Notes under the pieces: generated by a model | Databases searched by the model: none | Told to the model about the DNA's origin: nothing | What the model saw: only the letters and a program-made list of their open reading frames with translations | Shown: piece after piece, positions 63,039 through 64,000 of the stretch | Position numbering within the stretch: the stretch's first letter is position 1 | How the letters are laid out: each line of letters starts with the position of its first letter | Position numbers and translations under genes: made by a program | NCBI RefSeq assembly: GCF_036388275.1 | Contig: NZ_DASVSF010000002.1 | Location: forward strand, 248,001 to 312,000 | DNA: 64,000 nt | Direction: 5' to 3' | Origin: Longimicrobium sp. | GTDB taxonomy: Bacteria > Gemmatimonadota > Gemmatimonadetes > Longimicrobiales > Longimicrobiaceae

Positions 63039-64000
63039 TGGCGCTTCGCGACCTGTTCAAGCGGCGCGGCGGCACCGGGGGCGGCGGCCCCGAGGGCGTC
63101 ACCATCGCACTGAAGGCCCACAACCGCCCCGTCGAGCAGCGCAGCGGACGGGTGATGCCGGGGCCGCTCTGGTGGGGGCTGCTGCTGGCCTCGCTCTTCT
63201 ACATCGCCGCCCACTTCTCCATCGTGGCCGCGGTGTGGCCCATCCACGGCACCTCCACCGGCTCGGGAGGCACGCTCATCCGCGACGGCATCGCCCTGGG
63301 CGCGTGGATCGCCGTGCTGGTGGCGCTGCGCAAGCTGGGGTACCGCGGCAGCTGGGCCATCGTGGTGTTCCCCATCCTGATCTTCTGCCTGACGCGGCCC
63401 ACGCAGTTCCAGCTGTTCAGCGACCCGTCGTACCAGGCCGCCGGCAAGGTGCGCGGCGCCGCCAACGACGCCAAGGCCACCCGGGCGCGGCTGAGCACCA
63501 TCGAGCGCACGTACGACGACGAGCGCAAGCAGATCGTCTACCAGGGCCCGCCGCCTCCGCTGCCGGACCCGTTCGCCAAGGCCGTGCAGCAGGAGGCGCA
63601 GGGGCGCGGCTTCATCTCGCGCAGTGCCGCGCACTTTACGGTGTTCGTGGCGCCGTTCGCGCTGCTGGTGGGCTTTCTCCTGTCCCGCGAGCCGCGGGTG
63701 ATGCGGTGGGTGCGCGATCGAAGGCTGATCCCGTTCCTCCCCACGCTGGCCGTGTTCTTCGTCCTCACCATCGGCTTCACCAAGCTGGGCAAGGTGGGGG
63801 GAATGACGCCGTGGGAACTGTTCCTCCCCGTCTTCATCGTCATCTGGGCGGCCACGCTGGCCGAGGACGCCTACAACCTGGCCCGGCCCGGCGCGGTGAT
63901 GGACCCGCGGCGCCTGCTGAACCTGTTTTTGTACGGCGCCATGCCGGTGATCCCCTTCCTGATCATCCGCGAGCTGGGCCTTTCCATCGTGCTGGCGGGG
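63038..64000 (+). CDS. FtsW/RodA/SpoVE (SEDS) family protein, partial
   Basis: At least 321 residues, open at the right edge. The ATG at 63038 has AAGGAGGA six bases upstream and overlaps the stop of the penicillin-binding protein gene. Hydrophobic helices begin at residue 45. After an unusual soluble insert (about 120-195) come further helices, ending near IIRELGLSIVLAG, which corresponds to the DLGTAxVL segment of SEDS glycosyltransferases. Together with the penicillin-binding protein it should polymerise and cross-link wall material. The insert between helices is not usual for the family. Confidence 0.75.
   Translation, partial: MALRDLFKRRGGTGGGGPEGVTIALKAHNRPVEQRSGRVMPGPLWWGLLLASLFYIAAHFSIVAAVWPIHGTSTGSGGTLIRDGIALGAWIAVLVALRKLGYRGSWAIVVFPILIFCLTRPTQFQLFSDPSYQAAGKVRGAANDAKATRARLSTIERTYDDERKQIVYQGPPPPLPDPFAKAVQQEAQGRGFISRSAAHFTVFVAPFALLVGFLLSREPRVMRWVRDRRLIPFLPTLAVFFVLTIGFTKLGKVGGMTPWELFLPVFIVIWAATLAEDAYNLARPGAVMDPRRLLNLFLYGAMPVIPFLIIRELGLSIVLAG

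Overview
The window is 64 kb of very GC-rich chromosomal DNA (roughly 70% G+C by eye) from a diderm bacterium. Evidence for two membranes includes a TonB/ExbB/ExbD energy-transfer operon, a TonB-dependent receptor, many lipoprotein signal peptides and an outer-membrane style protein set. Gene content, codon use and repeat-rich intergenic regions suggest a Longimicrobium-like member of Gemmatimonadota. That assignment is inference; no rRNA or tRNA gene is present to confirm it. I see no phage, integrase, transposase or CRISPR array. The sequence reads as ordinary chromosome, apart from one lower-GC patch near 29-30 kb and a debris-like stretch at the left edge.

Layout. 0-1 kb: start of an unknown gene leaving the window, a decayed NYN-nuclease gene, and two direct repeats carrying promoter-like elements. 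1-4.8 kb: Rrf2 regulator, MFS exporter and ABC exporter in one direction. 5-7.6 kb: tonB-exbB-exbD-exbD on the minus strand. 8.3-15.7 kb: metallo-hydrolase, hybrid-free histidine kinase, lipoprotein, TPR protein, SpoIID-like protein, pseudopilin-like lipoprotein. 15.9-22.8 kb: glycine dehydrogenase, phosphoesterase, secreted alpha/beta hydrolase, DUF2721 membrane protein, and an M23 peptidase preceded by a GEMM (c-di-GMP-I)-like RNA element. 23-26 kb: repeat-rich DNA around a serine hydrolase. 26.1-28.7 kb: Lon protease. 29.1-32.8 kb: unknown low-GC genes, a non-canonical NRAMP transporter and two stress-type small proteins. 33.1-35.9 kb: a tight three-gene operon (class A beta-lactamase-like, M15-like, GCS2-like ligase). 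36-40.8 kb: subtilase, then an mprF-like gene overlapping a VirJ/AcvB-like gene. 41.4-45.5 kb: small membrane protein, MFS, DUF6010-like protein, and a DUF2007-PQQ dehydrogenase operon. 46-54.6 kb: LacI regulator, atypical KASIII-like enzyme, acyl-CoA synthetase, small membrane protein, sodium symporter and TonB receptor. 55.2-60.3 kb: PHB-depolymerase-like esterase, AMP ligase, unknown protein, lipoprotein hydrolase and TetR. 60.7-64 kb: FHA protein, penicillin-binding protein and FtsW/RodA-like protein, an envelope-growth operon leaving the right edge.

How the parts fit. The TonB operon would energise receptors such as the one at 52 kb. The locus from 46 to 54.6 kb looks like a regulated unit for taking up and activating a carboxylic acid or lipid. 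The mprF-acvB pair is predicted to make and remove aminoacyl-phosphatidylglycerol. Most intergenic gaps longer than 400 bp are mosaics of a few dispersed repeat families. One of these is a double hairpin whose stems covary between six copies, and a copy of another has been incorporated into the reading frame of the KASIII-like gene.
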